Notes under the pieces: generated by a model | What the model was told of the DNA's origin: nothing | The model's input: only the letters and a program-made list of their open reading frames with translations | Database searches by the model: none | Origin: Zoogloeaceae bacterium | GTDB lineage: Bacteria; Pseudomonadota; Gammaproteobacteria; Burkholderiales; Rhodocyclaceae | DNA: 7,167 nt | NCBI GenBank assembly: GCA_031281985.1 | Contig: JAITEO010000182.1 | Location: 1 to 7,167 of the forward strand | Direction of reading: 5' to 3' | Part shown: piece after piece, positions 7,001-7,167 of the stretch | Position numbering within the stretch: position 1 is the stretch's first letter | Layout of the letters: each line of letters starts with the position of its first letter | Translations under genes and position numbers: made by a program

Positions 7001-7016
7001 GCAGGATCGCGCCTGC
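7001..7016. repeat. Small palindrome over the cycP -35 region
   Basis: GCAGG and CCTGC are exact reverse complements around ATCGCG. The site overlaps the weak -35 position of the cycP promoter and could be an operator, but five-base arms are common by chance in G+C-rich DNA. Confidence 0.25.
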
Positions 7017-7036
7017 GGCATTGTTACAAAGTTTAA

Positions 7037-7167
7037 CTTTTTGGGGAAAGTCGGGTTGCTGGCATGGGGGCGATCAAGCGAAGCGGAGAGAAAGCTTGTG
7101 CGCCTGAGAGACGTCTAAAAAGGGGGGGGGGGGGGTTTAATTGGGATGGAAATTACCCGGTTCATGG
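7037..7167. other. Right-end segment without a supported gene; contains a 14-G run
   Basis: The stretch holds a run of 14 G at 7122-7135. A plus-strand frame opens at ATG 7064 and stays open to the edge (about 34 codons) through the G run, but it has no clear ribosome-binding site and no recognisable residues, so I do not call it a gene. No hairpin terminator or RNA gene is seen. Confidence 0.5.

Noticed and set aside
6926..7021. N-terminally extended cytochrome c' starting at 7021
   Set aside because: The extension would bury the signal peptide, and the reading would cross the TATAAT box and leader hairpin. GGAG precedes the ATG at 6925.
7081..7120. Possible glycine riboswitch remnant (GGAGAG and CCTGAGAG; minus strand CTCTCAGGC)
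   Set aside because: Only the short terminal motifs are present. The conserved core that should lie between them is missing, the pieces are in the wrong order and spacing on both strands, and no glycine-related gene follows.

Overview
The window (about 60% G+C by eye, tightly packed) looks like chromosomal DNA of a Gram-negative proteobacterium, most likely a betaproteobacterium with methylated-amine metabolism. This rests on protein character only: a periplasmic cytochrome c' with a Sec signal, a NarL-type regulator and a Tmm/Tdm pair. No rRNA or tRNA gene is present to anchor the taxonomy.

Positions 1-5410 (minus strand, read right to left) form one apparent operon for trimethylamine (TMA) use: tmm (flavin TMA monooxygenase), tdm (TMA N-oxide demethylase), an Amt-family ammonium/methylammonium channel, and the first 26 codons of an unrecognised gene that runs off the left edge. 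Tmm would oxidise TMA to TMA N-oxide with NADPH and O2. Tdm would split the N-oxide into dimethylamine and formaldehyde, with its GcvT-like C-terminal domain placed to pass the formaldehyde to tetrahydrofolate. The Amt protein could move ammonium released further down the pathway, or a methylated amine. Later enzymes (dimethylamine monooxygenase, the gamma-glutamylmethylamide pathway) are not seen and may lie left of the window.

Positions 5411-5694 are the shared upstream region of tmm and a divergent plus-strand gene for an orphan NarL/FixJ response regulator (5695-6366). The region is rich in dyad symmetries, including a perfect 8-bp-arm palindrome upstream of tmm and a looser one just before the regulator gene. 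This makes the regulator a candidate controller of the operon, but that is inference.

Positions 6367-7167 hold a strong hairpin terminator between the converging regulator and cycP, then cycP (cytochrome c', minus strand). The cycP leader has a TATAAT box and a hairpin followed by a T-tract. The right end has no convincing gene and contains a 14-G homopolymer close to the edge.

Nothing here is a wholly new class of system. The points most worth following are the one-stop-codon separation of tmm and tdm, the unusual Amt channel in the operon, the regulator with the divergent palindromes, and the cycP leader structure.
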